Shown: piece after piece, positions 11,084-19,502 of the stretch
Layout of the letters: each line of letters opens with the position of its first letter
Position numbering within the stretch: the stretch's first letter is position 1
Origin: Hyphomicrobium sp. CS1BSMeth3
GTDB taxonomy: Bacteria > Pseudomonadota > Alphaproteobacteria > Rhizobiales > Hyphomicrobiaceae
Reading direction: 5' to 3'
DNA length: 64,000 nt
Assembly (NCBI RefSeq): GCF_900117415.1
Contig: NZ_FPEI01000004.1
Location: 930,001 to 994,000, forward strand
The notes under the pieces: generated by a model
Told to the model about the DNA's origin: nothing
Seen by the model: the letters and a program-made list of their open reading frames with translations, nothing else
Database searches by the model: none
Made by a program: the position numbers and the translations under genes

Positions 11084-12556
11084 ATGGGTTTCACGAGTAG
11101 TCGTCCGGGACTGACACCGGAGGAGGCCGTCGATCGGCTGGAGCGCGATCACGCTGCCGCGTGCAGGGCACTCCGCGATGCGCTCTCCCGCTACGCCACG
11201 AGCGGCGTCGTTCCGACCTCCGATGAGCGCGCTTCCTTCCGCTATCCGGAGCTGCGCGTGGATTGGCAGCCGAGCGAGGCCGTTCCCTTTACCCGGCGCG
11301 CATGGGCAAAGTTCCAGGTCCCCGGCATCTACGCCACCACCGTCACGCAGCCGGGCTTTTTCCGAGGCTATCTGCTCGAGCAGCTCCGGCCGCTCGTTGC
11401 CGAATTCGGCGCGCATATCGACGTGCGCTCGAGCGATCAGGAGATCCCCTATCCTTTCGTGACCGAGGCCGGCGACGAGTTCGTTCACGGCAAGCTGTCC
11501 GTCGCCGAGCTCGCACGACATTTCCCGACGCCGCTGCTGGCCAACGTCGGCGACGAGATCGCGGACGGACTATGGCAGTTCGAAACGGGGCGCCCGCGCC
11601 CGCTCGCCTTGTTCGATGCCGTGCGTGTCGATTTCTCCCTGCGCCGCCTCACGCACTACACCGGCACCGATTGGCGCACGATCCAGCCTTGGATCCTCTT
11701 CACCAACTACCAGCGGTACGTCGACCAGTTCGTGGACTGGAGCCTGAGCGAGCTCCGCCGGCCGGACAGCCCCTATGCCGAGCTGGTGTTGCCAGGCGGC
11801 AGCAGCATTCGCCGCGGCGCAGACGCGCAGTCATCCATCGCGGCCGCGGCGGCCACACCTTGGCACCGCTACCAGATGCCCGCCTACAATCTGCTGCGCG
11901 CCGACACGGCGGGCGGCATCACGCTGATCAATATCGGCGTAGGCCCTTCGAACGCCAAAACCGCGACCGACCATCTCGCAGTGCTGCGGCCCCACTGCTG
12001 GCTCATGATCGGCCATTGCGGCGGCCTGCGGCAGTCGCAGACCATCGGCGACTATGTCCTCGCCCACGGCTATCTGCGGCGTGACCGCATTCTCGACGAT
12101 CAGGTGCCGCTCGAAGTTCCGGTGCCGGCGCTCGCCGAGGTGCAGGTGGCTTTGCAGGAGGCCGCGGCGCACGTCACCGGCGAGCGCGGGGAAGCATTGA
12201 AGCGGCGCCTGCGCACCGGCACGGTGGTCAGCTACGACGACCGCAATTGGGAGCTCCGCTGGTCACAGGAGCGCCGCCGCATCAATCTCGGCCGCGCCAT
12301 TGCCGTCGACATGGAGAGCTCAGCCCTCGCGACGCAGGGCTATCGGCTGCGCGTACCCTACGGCACGCTGCTGTGCGTCTCGGACAAGCCGCTGCATGGC
12401 GAGATCAAGCTGCCGGGCGCGGCGACGAGCTTCTATCAGCGCGCGGTCGGCGAGCATCTGAAGATCGGGCTCGCGGCCGTCGATCTCCTGCGCGGGCAGC
12501 TCAATACGCTGCACTCCCGCAAGCTCCGCAGCTTCGACGAGCCCCCATTCCGGTAG
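11084..12556 (+). CDS. amn: AMP nucleosidase
   Basis: This 490-residue enzyme hydrolyses AMP to adenine and ribose 5-phosphate. The N-terminal half is the AMP nucleosidase-specific domain; the C-terminal half is the nucleoside phosphorylase-like catalytic domain, with INIGVGPSNAKTATDHLAVL, IGHCGGLR and the substrate-binding AVDMESSALATQGY. The longest frame adds 88 residues translated from the family C repeat, which is not credible. ATG 11084 gives the usual length. A family C repeat lies on each side. Divergent from the amine oxidase; no other purine gene is adjacent. Confidence 0.93.
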   Translation: MGFTSSRPGLTPEEAVDRLERDHAAACRALRDALSRYATSGVVPTSDERASFRYPELRVDWQPSEAVPFTRRAWAKFQVPGIYATTVTQPGFFRGYLLEQLRPLVAEFGAHIDVRSSDQEIPYPFVTEAGDEFVHGKLSVAELARHFPTPLLANVGDEIADGLWQFETGRPRPLALFDAVRVDFSLRRLTHYTGTDWRTIQPWILFTNYQRYVDQFVDWSLSELRRPDSPYAELVLPGGSSIRRGADAQSSIAAAAATPWHRYQMPAYNLLRADTAGGITLINIGVGPSNAKTATDHLAVLRPHCWLMIGHCGGLRQSQTIGDYVLAHGYLRRDRILDDQVPLEVPVPALAEVQVALQEAAAHVTGERGEALKRRLRTGTVVSYDDRNWELRWSQERRRINLGRAIAVDMESSALATQGYRLRVPYGTLLCVSDKPLHGEIKLPGAATSFYQRAVGEHLKIGLAAVDLLRGQLNTLHSRKLRSFDEPPFR

Positions 12557-12561
12557 GTTTC

Positions 12562-12718
12562 AATCCTGCGAAGCTCGAAGAGCGAAGCAGGATGGCCTGC
12601 CACCCGAAGCCCAAAGGGCAGTCTCCCTGCGCTGCTGCGCAGCTTCGGGAGATCACCCTACGCCCAATCCATGTTTTTGCGTGGCGTGCCACCCGAAGCC
12701 CGAAGGGCGCAGGGTGGC
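12562..12718. repeat. Family C repeat, copy downstream of amn, abutting tRNA-Ser
   Basis: This is a longer version of the element at 10939. It has the AATCCTGCGAAGCTCGAAGA core, a first GCCACCCGAAGCCCAAAGGG unit interrupted by a short inverted stretch (CTGCGCTGCTGCGCAG), then a second complete GCCACCC...GGGTGGC hairpin. The final TGGC of the hairpin coincides with the CCA and discriminator positions of the convergent tRNA-Ser gene, so repeat and tRNA 3' end share bases. Confidence 0.8.
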
Positions 12719-12804
12719 GGATGGGGAGGGATTCGAACCCCCGGTGGGCGTGAACCCACGGCGGTTTTCAAGACCGCTGCCTTAAACCACTCGGCCACCC
12801 ATCC
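12715..12804 (-). tRNA. tRNA-Ser (anticodon TGA)
   Basis: The reverse complement is a 90-nt class II tRNA: acceptor GGATGGG paired with CCCATCC, D-arm GGCCGAGTGGTTTAAGGC, anticodon stem GCGGT/ACCGC with loop CTTGAAA (anticodon TGA, reading TCA), a long variable arm CGTGGGTTCACGCCCACC, T-loop GGTTCGAATCC, discriminator G and encoded CCA. Long variable arm and anticodon identify serine. Confidence 0.97.
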
Positions 12805-12903
12805 GTCGGGGCGCACTCTAGTCGAAGCGCCCGACAGGCGAAATCGCGAACCGCCATCAGCACCAAACCGCACTGGAAAACCTGGCGATGCCGCAAGCCG
12901 CCT

Positions 12904-13380
12904 TCAGTTGTGATCTTCGGGAAGAACGGGCACGGGATAGACCTCGACGCCCTCCTCCTTGAGCTCGGCCACCTCTTCGGGTGTCGCCTCGCCATGGATG
13001 CCCCGCGCCGGCGCTTCCTCGTTGTGGATGCGCCGTGCCTCCTCCGCAAAGCGCGGTCCGACATAGTCGGATTTCGACAGCATCTCGTCACGGAGCTGAC
13101 GCATCTGCGCGAGGAGCTTGCGCTGCTCGCCATTGAGCATGTGCTGCGGCTCGCGCGCAGGAACGGGCACAGGCGCTGCAGGTGCTTCGACAGGGACGGA
13201 AGCCTTGCGGCTCCGCGAGCGGGCGACGCGCGGCGCCATGATGGCCTTCTTGACCTCCGCCGTACCGCAGAACGGGCAGGTCACCTGCTTGCGCCGCACC
13301 TGGGCGTCATACCCCTTGCTGGAGCTGAACCAGGCCTCGAAGGTGTGTCCCTCGGCGCAATTGAGTTGATAGCGGATCAT
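12904..13380 (-). CDS. DUF1178 family protein
   Basis: This is a 158-residue protein of unknown function. The N-terminus MIRYQLNCAEGHTFEAWF with a later CPFCG suggests a small zinc-binding domain using C-x-xGH and CxxC. A Pro/Ala-rich linker follows, then a C-terminal segment with RFAEEARRIHNEEAPARGIHG that is characteristic of the family. Two adjacent ATGs occur (13383 and 13380); AGAGG is better spaced for the second. In many alphaproteobacteria this gene sits near glutaredoxin or carbon-nitrogen hydrolase genes, which are not seen here. Confidence 0.88.
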   Translation of the reverse strand: MIRYQLNCAEGHTFEAWFSSSKGYDAQVRRKQVTCPFCGTAEVKKAIMAPRVARSRSRKASVPVEAPAAPVPVPAREPQHMLNGEQRKLLAQMRQLRDEMLSKSDYVGPRFAEEARRIHNEEAPARGIHGEATPEEVAELKEEGVEVYPVPVLPEDHN

Positions 13381-13738
13381 CATCACCTCTCGAGCCGGGT
13401 CTCGCAGCACCCAATGGCGCGCGCCCTCGGCTACGTACTGAACTCCCCGCGCAGGCTGGCACCCGCACGCGCGCCGACCGGCACGAACGTCATAGAAGAA
13501 CACCAGTTTCCGTCAAGAGTGGACCAACAAAGCATCAATTCCTGGGAGCGTGGTTTACGATCCCATAAGAGCATATTACACCGCCCGGCATGGGGTCCGC
13601 AGGCCTCAAATGGCCGCAATCTGCGTGCTTCCCCTTGCCGCTCGGGCATCAAATCGCTAATTGACGGCAGCGCTTCGCAGGCCGACATGGCGATTCATGT
13701 TGCCGGGATAAGCGCGCCGACCCTCCAGGGGAACCGAC
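13381..13738. other. Divergent intergenic region between DUF1178 and asd
   Basis: These 358 bp contain no credible gene on either strand; the open frames have no family resemblance or ribosome binding sites. The region must hold promoters for both flanking genes. I see no convincing -35/-10 pair. CCAGGGGAACCGAC just before 13739 supplies the asd ribosome binding site. Confidence 0.5.
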
Positions 13739-14779
13739 ATGGGCTACAAGGTCGCCATCATTGGTGCCACCGGCAATGTAGGCCGGGAAATGCTGAACGT
13801 GCTCGCCGAACGGGAATTCCCCGTCGACGAGGTCTATGCGCTTGCCTCGCGCCGCTCGGTCGGCGTCGAAGTGACGTTCGGCGAGAAAACGCTCAAATGC
13901 CAGGATCTGGAGACGTTCGACTTCTCGAAGGTCGACTTCGCCCTGATGTCGGCCGGCGGTACCGTCTCCAAGGAGTGGAGCCCGCGCATCGGCGCAACGG
14001 GCTGCATCGTCATCGATAATTCCTCGGCGTGGCGCTACGACGTCGACGTGCCGTTGATCGTGCCCGAGTGCAACGCCGACGTGCTCGTCGAGTACATGGC
14101 GCGCAAGAACCGCAAGAACATCATCGCCAATCCGAACTGCTCGACGGCGCAGATGGTGGTGGCCCTCAAGCCGCTGCACGATGCCGCGCGGATCAAGCGC
14201 GTCGTCGTCTCGACGTATCAGTCGGTTTCCGGCGCCGGCAAGGAGGCCATGGACGAGCTTTGGGCCCAGACCAAGGGCAAGTACGTCCCCGGCCAGGAAT
14301 ATGAGCCGAAGAAGTTCCCGAAGCAGATTGCCTTCAACTGCATTCCTCAGATCGACGTCTTCATGGAGGACGGCTACACGAAAGAGGAATGGAAGATGCT
14401 GGCCGAGACCAAGAAGATCCTCGATCCCAAGATCAAGGTGACGGCCACCTGCGTGCGCGTGCCCGTCTTCGTCGGCCACTCCGAGGCCGTGAACCTCGAA
14501 TTCGAGCGGCAGATGACGGTCGCCGAGGCGCGCTCCATCCTGCGCGAGGCTCCGGGGATCATGGTCGTCGACAAGCGCGAGCCGGGCGGCTACGTGACGC
14601 CGGTCGAGGCGGCAGGCGAGTTCGCGACCTACGTCTCGCGCATCCGCGAGGATGCGACCGTCGAGAACGGTCTCGCCATGTGGATCGTGTCGGACAACCT
14701 GCTCAAGGGGGCGGCGCTCAACACGGTCCAGATCGCCGAGACGCTGGTGAACCGCAAACTGCTCGCCAAAGCAGCCTGA
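13739..14779 (+). CDS. asd: Aspartate-semialdehyde dehydrogenase
   Basis: This 346-residue enzyme reduces aspartyl phosphate to aspartate semialdehyde with NADPH, the branch point to lysine/diaminopimelate, threonine and methionine. The Rossmann motif is IIGATGNVGREML at residues 7-19, the active-site Cys134 is in NPNCSTAQ, and the substrate-binding His is in PVFVGHSEAVN. Start and length are usual. It lies about 6 kb from dapF, another lysine-pathway gene, but is transcribed alone and converges on a MarR regulator, with a family B palindrome exactly filling the gap. Confidence 0.97.
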   Translation: MGYKVAIIGATGNVGREMLNVLAEREFPVDEVYALASRRSVGVEVTFGEKTLKCQDLETFDFSKVDFALMSAGGTVSKEWSPRIGATGCIVIDNSSAWRYDVDVPLIVPECNADVLVEYMARKNRKNIIANPNCSTAQMVVALKPLHDAARIKRVVVSTYQSVSGAGKEAMDELWAQTKGKYVPGQEYEPKKFPKQIAFNCIPQIDVFMEDGYTKEEWKMLAETKKILDPKIKVTATCVRVPVFVGHSEAVNLEFERQMTVAEARSILREAPGIMVVDKREPGGYVTPVEAAGEFATYVSRIREDATVENGLAMWIVSDNLLKGAALNTVQIAETLVNRKLLAKAA

Positions 14780-14781
14780 GC

Positions 14782-14859
14782 CTGAAGCATCTTTGGATCT
14801 CGAATGCGACTTTGAGCCCGCATCAAACCGGGGGTCGCATTCGAGGTCCGACGCTTCAG
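14782..14859. repeat. Family B palindromic repeat, copy 1
   Basis: This 78-bp imperfect palindrome has outer arms CTGAAGC/GCTTCAG and inner arms TCTCGAATGCGAC/GTCGCATTCGAG around a GC-rich loop. It starts two bases after the asd stop and ends one base before the marR stop codon, so it could act as a shared terminator for the convergent pair, although it has no U-tract. A second intact copy is at 61167-61244 and a degenerate one at 7446-7499. Confidence 0.9.
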
Positions 14860-15372
14860 CTACTCGCGCCGGTCCGCTTCCTTGTTGCTCGGCGTGAGGA
14901 GCGCACTCACGATCGACTTGAGATCCTCGACCAGCGTCGCCTGCTGCCCTGCCGAGAGTACGGCCAGGATGCGCGCGTCGACGGCCTCGACCTTGGGGCG
15001 TGCCGCCGCGAGAATGCGCGTGCCCTCGTCGGTGAGCTTCACGGCATAGGCACGGGCGTCCTCACGCGTCCGGCGGCGCTGCAGCAGCCCCTTCTTAAGC
15101 ATCCGGCGAACGATGTCGGCGAGCGTCGAGCGGTCGATGCCCGTCAGCTCGACGAGGTCCGTCTGGCTCAGCCCCTCGTTCTGGGCGACCGTCAGCAGGA
15201 CGGCGAACTGGCGCGGCGTCAGGTCGAGATTGGCCATCTCGCTGGCAAAAATATCGCCGGCGCACTGGCCGGCCCTGTGCAGCAGATGGATAGGCGATCG
15301 CACGAGAGCCGCGGGCTCGGCCATCGGAGCATTCTGACGCGTTTTTTGTTTCATCTGAGTGATCGCCGTCAT
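14860..15372 (-). CDS. MarR family transcriptional regulator
   Basis: This 170-residue winged-helix DNA-binding protein has its recognition region in LSQTDLVELTGIDRSTLADI, followed by the wing LQRRRTREDARAYAVKLTDEG, typical of MarR proteins that sense aromatic or antimicrobial ligands. The frame extends upstream, but ATG 15372 is preceded by AAGGGA at a suitable distance and gives the family length. A dyad upstream of its start (15447-15460) is a candidate operator, suggesting autoregulation. No obvious target operon is divergent from it. Confidence 0.9.
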   Translation of the reverse strand: MTAITQMKQKTRQNAPMAEPAALVRSPIHLLHRAGQCAGDIFASEMANLDLTPRQFAVLLTVAQNEGLSQTDLVELTGIDRSTLADIVRRMLKKGLLQRRRTREDARAYAVKLTDEGTRILAAARPKVEAVDARILAVLSAGQQATLVEDLKSIVSALLTPSNKEADRRE

Positions 15373-15446
15373 CGTGAAGGTCCCTTTGAACGGACTCGCT
15401 GCATTGCCCGAAGCCATCGGTGTGAGCGGACACCGCTGGTAGATTA

Positions 15447-15460
15447 TTGTTACGGAACAA
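15447..15460. promoter_or_regulatory. Candidate MarR operator dyad
   Basis: TTGTT ACGG AACAA is a perfect 5-bp-arm dyad about 75 bp upstream of the marR start codon. Its size fits MarR-type operators, which are short inverted repeats. A second inverted repeat, GGATAG...CTATCC, lies at 15526-15545. Binding is inferred from position only. Confidence 0.35.
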
Positions 15461-15580
15461 GCACTCGCGCCTCGTCCACGCCAAATGCGCGCCGGAGAGG
15501 TCCCGATGGGCGAATCCATCGCACAGGATAGAAACAGATCTATCCGATCAGATCAAATACGAACTGCTGTCATACAGGGA

Positions 15581-16195
15581 CTAGGTCTGCGACCCGTCGT
15601 CCTGCGTGTCGAGGCCGTGGCGATGAATGAGGCCGACCTGCAGCATGGCGAAGATGACTGTGATGGGCAGAATGCCGAAGACCTTGAAGCTCGCCCAGGT
15701 CCCCTCGCTGAAGTTGCGCCAGACGATCTCGTTGAGCACGGCCATGGCGAGGAAAAAGCCGATCCAGCGGTACGTGAGCTTGCGCCAGCCGTCCTCCGTC
15801 AGCCGGAATGCCTGGCCGAGCAGGAGCTGAAGGAAGTTCCGACCCGTGAGCAATCCGCCGCCCAGCGCGATGGCGAACAGCAGATTGACCATCGTCGGCT
15901 TCATCTTGATGAAACGGGCATCGTTGAGCCAGAGCGTCAGCGCGCCGAAACCCACGACCAGAACGGTGGTCAGCACCAGCGTCGCCGAGATATGGCCGAG
16001 CCAGACCCGCGAGACGATCATCGAGACGACCGTCGCCGCCATGAGCACCGCCGTCGCGACGTAGATCCCCGCGGCCATGTAGGCGGCAAAAAACAGGAGC
16101 AGCGGCGCCAGATCGACAAGGAGCTTGGCGAACTGCTTGCTGTCGGTTGCCGGGGGCGAAGCGCCATGGCCATCGCGGGGAGCATCGACGCTCAT
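15581..16195 (-). CDS. YciB/IspZ-family inner membrane protein (paralogue 1)
   Basis: This 204-residue protein belongs to the intracellular septation protein A family, polytopic inner-membrane proteins implicated in envelope integrity and division. It shows the family pattern KPTMVNLLFAIALGGG, then GRNFLQLLLGQAFRLTEDGW, then WRKLTYRWIGFFLAMAVLNE, with about five membrane segments. It lies about 100 bp downstream of a clear paralogue on the same strand. The N-terminal 20 residues are hydrophilic and variable. Paralogue 2 may be the canonical family member and this one a diverged copy. Confidence 0.85.
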   Translation of the reverse strand: MSVDAPRDGHGASPPATDSKQFAKLLVDLAPLLLFFAAYMAAGIYVATAVLMAATVVSMIVSRVWLGHISATLVLTTVLVVGFGALTLWLNDARFIKMKPTMVNLLFAIALGGGLLTGRNFLQLLLGQAFRLTEDGWRKLTYRWIGFFLAMAVLNEIVWRNFSEGTWASFKVFGILPITVIFAMLQVGLIHRHGLDTQDDGSQT

Positions 16196-16296
16196 CGTGT
16201 ATCTCCTCAGCCGTTCAGCGGCGCATGAAGGCGTCGCCGGCGCACGGGCGGGCCATATAGTCGGCCCCTATGGCCCCGGCACGCCATCACAGCACG

Positions 16297-16929
16297 CTAC
16301 TGGTTGCCGGGCTTGTTCTCCACGGGGATGCGATAGCGCTGCAGCACGCGCACCTGCCACCAGAGATAGATCGCCGTCATGGGCATCACGACGAACAGCT
16401 TGAACAGGATCCAGACATCGACGCCGGTAAAGAGCCGATTGAGAGCCCAGAACTGAGTGTGCTCGAACCCGATGCGCACCGCCTCGTTGCAGGCGGCCGT
16501 CGCGAGGAAGAACCAGGCGAGGTTGGCCGTCAGCTTGTTCCAGCCTTCCTGGGTGTAGTGGAACGTCGTCCCGAAGACGAAGCGGAAGAAGTTGCGGTCG
16601 GTCTTGAGGCCCCACCAGAGGAGCGCCGCGACGAGCGTATTGAAGAGCGTGACCTTGATCTGTACCCACTTGGGGTCGCCCGTGATCAGCGTCAGCACGC
16701 CGAACGTGATGCTCACCGCGCCCGCTATGAACGGCATGACCGGCGGACGGCCCAGGATGGCCAATGTCGCAATGAGTGCGATGAGCGTCGTGCCGATCAG
16801 CGCCCAGGTGCCGGCCGCGATACCCCAGATGCCGTTGACGAGAAACATCGCCACCAGCGGTCCCATCTCACCGAGGATGTTGACGGTCTGGATTCGGTTG
16901 AATGGATAATGCTTCGTCAACCACCCCAT
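16297..16929 (-). CDS. YciB/IspZ-family inner membrane protein (paralogue 2)
   Basis: This 210-residue polytopic membrane protein is from the same family as its downstream neighbour, with the matching signatures KVTLFNTLVAALLWWGL, DRNFFRFVFGTTFHYTQEGW and LAWFFLATAACNEAVR. The order ftsY then septation protein A is common in alphaproteobacteria, so this copy is probably the conserved one. It follows ftsY by 83 bp on the same strand and is likely part of the dapF-mtaB-ftsY transcription unit. The two copies share perhaps a third of residues by eye. Confidence 0.88.
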   Translation of the reverse strand: MGWLTKHYPFNRIQTVNILGEMGPLVAMFLVNGIWGIAAGTWALIGTTLIALIATLAILGRPPVMPFIAGAVSITFGVLTLITGDPKWVQIKVTLFNTLVAALLWWGLKTDRNFFRFVFGTTFHYTQEGWNKLTANLAWFFLATAACNEAVRIGFEHTQFWALNRLFTGVDVWILFKLFVVMPMTAIYLWWQVRVLQRYRIPVENKPGNQ

Positions 16930-17012
16930 GAACCGCGTCCTAGCCCTTGCTTCCTCGCTCAGATGGCGCCCCAGAAGATGGCAGCCACCGTTGTCATTGT
17001 CGCCGCGACTGA

Positions 17013-18164
17013 TTAACCGACCGCAATAGCCCGCGCAAATTCCTTGGGATCGAAGGGTTGGAGATCGTCCGCGGCTTCGCCGACACCGACGGCGTGCACG
17101 GGCAAGCCGAAACGCGCCGAGATGGCGACGAGGATGCCACCCCGCGCCGTGCCGTCGAGCTTCGTCATGACGAGCCCGGTCACGCCTGCTCTGTCCTTGA
17201 ATACCTCGACTTGGGAGAGCGCATTCTGCCCCGTTGTCGCATCGAGCACCAGGAGGACCGTGTGCGGTGCAGTAGGGTCGATCTTGCGCAGAACACGGAC
17301 GACCTTCTCGAGCTCGTCCATGAGCCCCTGCTTGTTCTGCAGCCGCCCGGCCGTATCGATGAGAAGGACGTCGCTCTTGGCCTCCTGCGCCGCCTTGAGC
17401 GCGTCGAAGGCAAGACCCGCGGCATCGGCGCCGACCTTGTGGGCGACGACGGGCGAGCCCGTACGCTCGCCCCAGATCTTGAGCTGGTCGATGGCGGCCG
17501 CGCGGAAGGTATCTCCCGCCGCCATCATCACCGAGCGCCCCGCACGCTTGAACTGCTGCGCGAGCTTGCCGATCGTCGTCGTCTTGCCGGCGCCGTTGAC
17601 GCCGACGACGAGGATGACGTGCGGTTTGTGTGACGTATCGAGCACGAGCGGCTTGGCCACCGGCACGAGAACGCGCTCGACCTCCTCGGCCAGAACGGTG
17701 CGCACGTCCTCCTGCGAGATGCCCTTGGCATAGCGACCCTGGGAGAGCGTCGTCGTAATGCGCGACGCCGTCTCGACACCGAGGTCGGCCTGGATGAGCA
17801 CATCCTCGAGATCATCGAGCGTATCGATATCGAGGCGGCTCTTCGTGAAGAGGCCGGTGATGCCCTCGGAGAGCTTCGACGATGTCTTGGTGAGGCCGGC
17901 CTTGAGGCGCGAGAACCAACCGCCCTTCTGCGCGGGGGCGGGTTCCGCTTTCGCATTACTGTCGGGAGACGGGGCTTCGACGACAACCACGGAAGCCGCC
18001 GCGGCCGGCTCTACGCGCGCATCTGCGGCTGCAGGCTCGGGTTTGGCCTCAGGTTTGAGCTCTGGCTTCGTCTCGACTTCAGGAGCGGGCTGAGGCGCAG
18101 GCGTTTGCGCGCCGCCGAACAGGCGCCCGAACAAGCCGCGCTTCTTCTCTTCCGGTGCGCTCAC
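17013..18164 (-). CDS. ftsY: Signal recognition particle receptor FtsY
   Basis: This 383-residue SRP GTPase delivers ribosome-nascent chain complexes to the translocon at the inner membrane. The N-terminal ~85 residues are acidic, Pro/Ala/Glu-rich and variable. The N domain follows (WFSRLKAGLTKTSSKLSEGI), then the G domain with GVNGAGKTTTIGKLA (P-loop), DTAGRLQNK (G3) and TKLDGTARGG (G4). Its ATG overlaps the mtaB stop in an ATGA, so the two genes are translationally coupled. Confidence 0.97.
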   Translation of the reverse strand: MSAPEEKKRGLFGRLFGGAQTPAPQPAPEVETKPELKPEAKPEPAAADARVEPAAAASVVVVEAPSPDSNAKAEPAPAQKGGWFSRLKAGLTKTSSKLSEGITGLFTKSRLDIDTLDDLEDVLIQADLGVETASRITTTLSQGRYAKGISQEDVRTVLAEEVERVLVPVAKPLVLDTSHKPHVILVVGVNGAGKTTTIGKLAQQFKRAGRSVMMAAGDTFRAAAIDQLKIWGERTGSPVVAHKVGADAAGLAFDALKAAQEAKSDVLLIDTAGRLQNKQGLMDELEKVVRVLRKIDPTAPHTVLLVLDATTGQNALSQVEVFKDRAGVTGLVMTKLDGTARGGILVAISARFGLPVHAVGVGEAADDLQPFDPKEFARAIAVG

Positions 18165-19495
18165 GATCCACCTTTCGCCCAGAGCCGCCGACCGTCATGG
18201 CCGCCTGCGCGTACCTGAACGATATGGCCAACCGGGTGCGTATCGGCAAGGCGCACCTCGGTGAAATCCTCCGCGCGGCCGAGCCCCGGCTTCTCGATAA
18301 GTACCGATAATTCACGGCCGATCTGTGATCCGAGGTGGCGCTCTGTGGCGCATTGTCCCGCAGCCCGCAGGCGCTCGGCGCGCGCCTTCACCATCGCCCG
18401 ATCCACCTGCGGCATGCGCGCCGCCGGCGTCCCCGTGCGCGGCGAGAATGGAAAGGCATGGATGCCCGCGAGACCACAGCGCTCGACGAGATCGAGCGTG
18501 TTGGCGAACATGGTCTCCGTCTCGGTCGGGAAGCCGGCGATCAGGTCGGCGGTGATCGCGATGTCGGGCCGCAAACGCCGCACTTCATCACAGAAGCGGA
18601 TGGCATCATCGCGCAGGTGGCGGCGCTTCATGCGCTTGAGGATCATGTCGTCGCCGGCCTGCAGCGAGAGATGCAGATGCGGCATGAGGCGCGGCTCGCT
18701 CGCGATGGCCTCGATCAGCTCGGCATCGGCCTCGATGCTGTCGATCGACGAGATGCGCAGGCGCTTGAGCTCGGGCACGAGGCGCAGAATGCGCCGCACG
18801 AGACTGCCGAGCCGCGGCGTCGCCGGCAGGTCCGAGCCCCAGGACGTAAGATCGACGCCCGTCAGCACGACCTCGGCATGGCCTGCCGCAACCAGCGAGC
18901 GGATCTCGGAGACCACAGCGCCCGCCGGCACCGAGCGTGAGGGCCCGCGCCCATAAGGAATGATGCAGAACGTGCAGCGGTGATCACAGCCGTTCTGGAT
19001 CTGCACGAAGGCGCGCGCGCGGCTGCCGAAGCCCGTCTCCAGATGCCCCGCCGTCTCACGCACGGACATGATGTCGTTGACGGCGACGCGCGGGCTGTCG
19101 CCGGTCGCGAGCGCCGTCCATGTCTGCGCGGCAACCTTCTCGCCATTGCCGATCACATGATCGACCTCGGGCATGGCGGCGAAATTCTGCGGCTCGATCT
19201 GCGCCGCACATCCCGTGACGACAATGCGCGCCGAAGGATTTGAACGCCGCGCCTTGCGGATGGCCTGACGCGCCTGGCGCACGGCCTCGGCCGTCACCGC
19301 GCACGTGTTGATGATGATGGCATCGCCGAGGCCCGCCGCAGCCGCATGGCCCCGCATGACCTCGGACTCATAGGCATTGAGCCGGCAGCCGAGCGTGATG
19401 ATCTCGACACCATCGACCGAACTGCGCGCAGGCTCGCTGTCGAATGCCTCCACGGCATCCTCGATCGGCGCGGCGATGGCGGTGGTGTCCTCCAT
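18161..19495 (-). CDS. mtaB: tRNA t6A37 methylthiotransferase MtaB
   Basis: This 444-residue radical-SAM enzyme adds a methylthio group to N6-threonylcarbamoyladenosine at tRNA position 37. The UPF0004 domain has three cluster cysteines (C37, C65, C96). The radical-SAM motif CDHRCTFC places C170, C174 and C177, and the C-terminus has a TRAM-like segment. The MtaB subgroup is supported by the ITLGCRLN start and by its position between dapF and ftsY, a conserved alphaproteobacterial order. It begins 7 bp after the dapF stop and overlaps ftsY by 4 bp. Confidence 0.94.
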   Translation of the reverse strand: MEDTTAIAAPIEDAVEAFDSEPARSSVDGVEIITLGCRLNAYESEVMRGHAAAAGLGDAIIINTCAVTAEAVRQARQAIRKARRSNPSARIVVTGCAAQIEPQNFAAMPEVDHVIGNGEKVAAQTWTALATGDSPRVAVNDIMSVRETAGHLETGFGSRARAFVQIQNGCDHRCTFCIIPYGRGPSRSVPAGAVVSEIRSLVAAGHAEVVLTGVDLTSWGSDLPATPRLGSLVRRILRLVPELKRLRISSIDSIEADAELIEAIASEPRLMPHLHLSLQAGDDMILKRMKRRHLRDDAIRFCDEVRRLRPDIAITADLIAGFPTETETMFANTLDLVERCGLAGIHAFPFSPRTGTPAARMPQVDRAMVKARAERLRAAGQCATERHLGSQIGRELSVLIEKPGLGRAEDFTEVRLADTHPVGHIVQVRAGGHDGRRLWAKGGS

Positions 19496-19502
19496 GCCCG
19501 GC

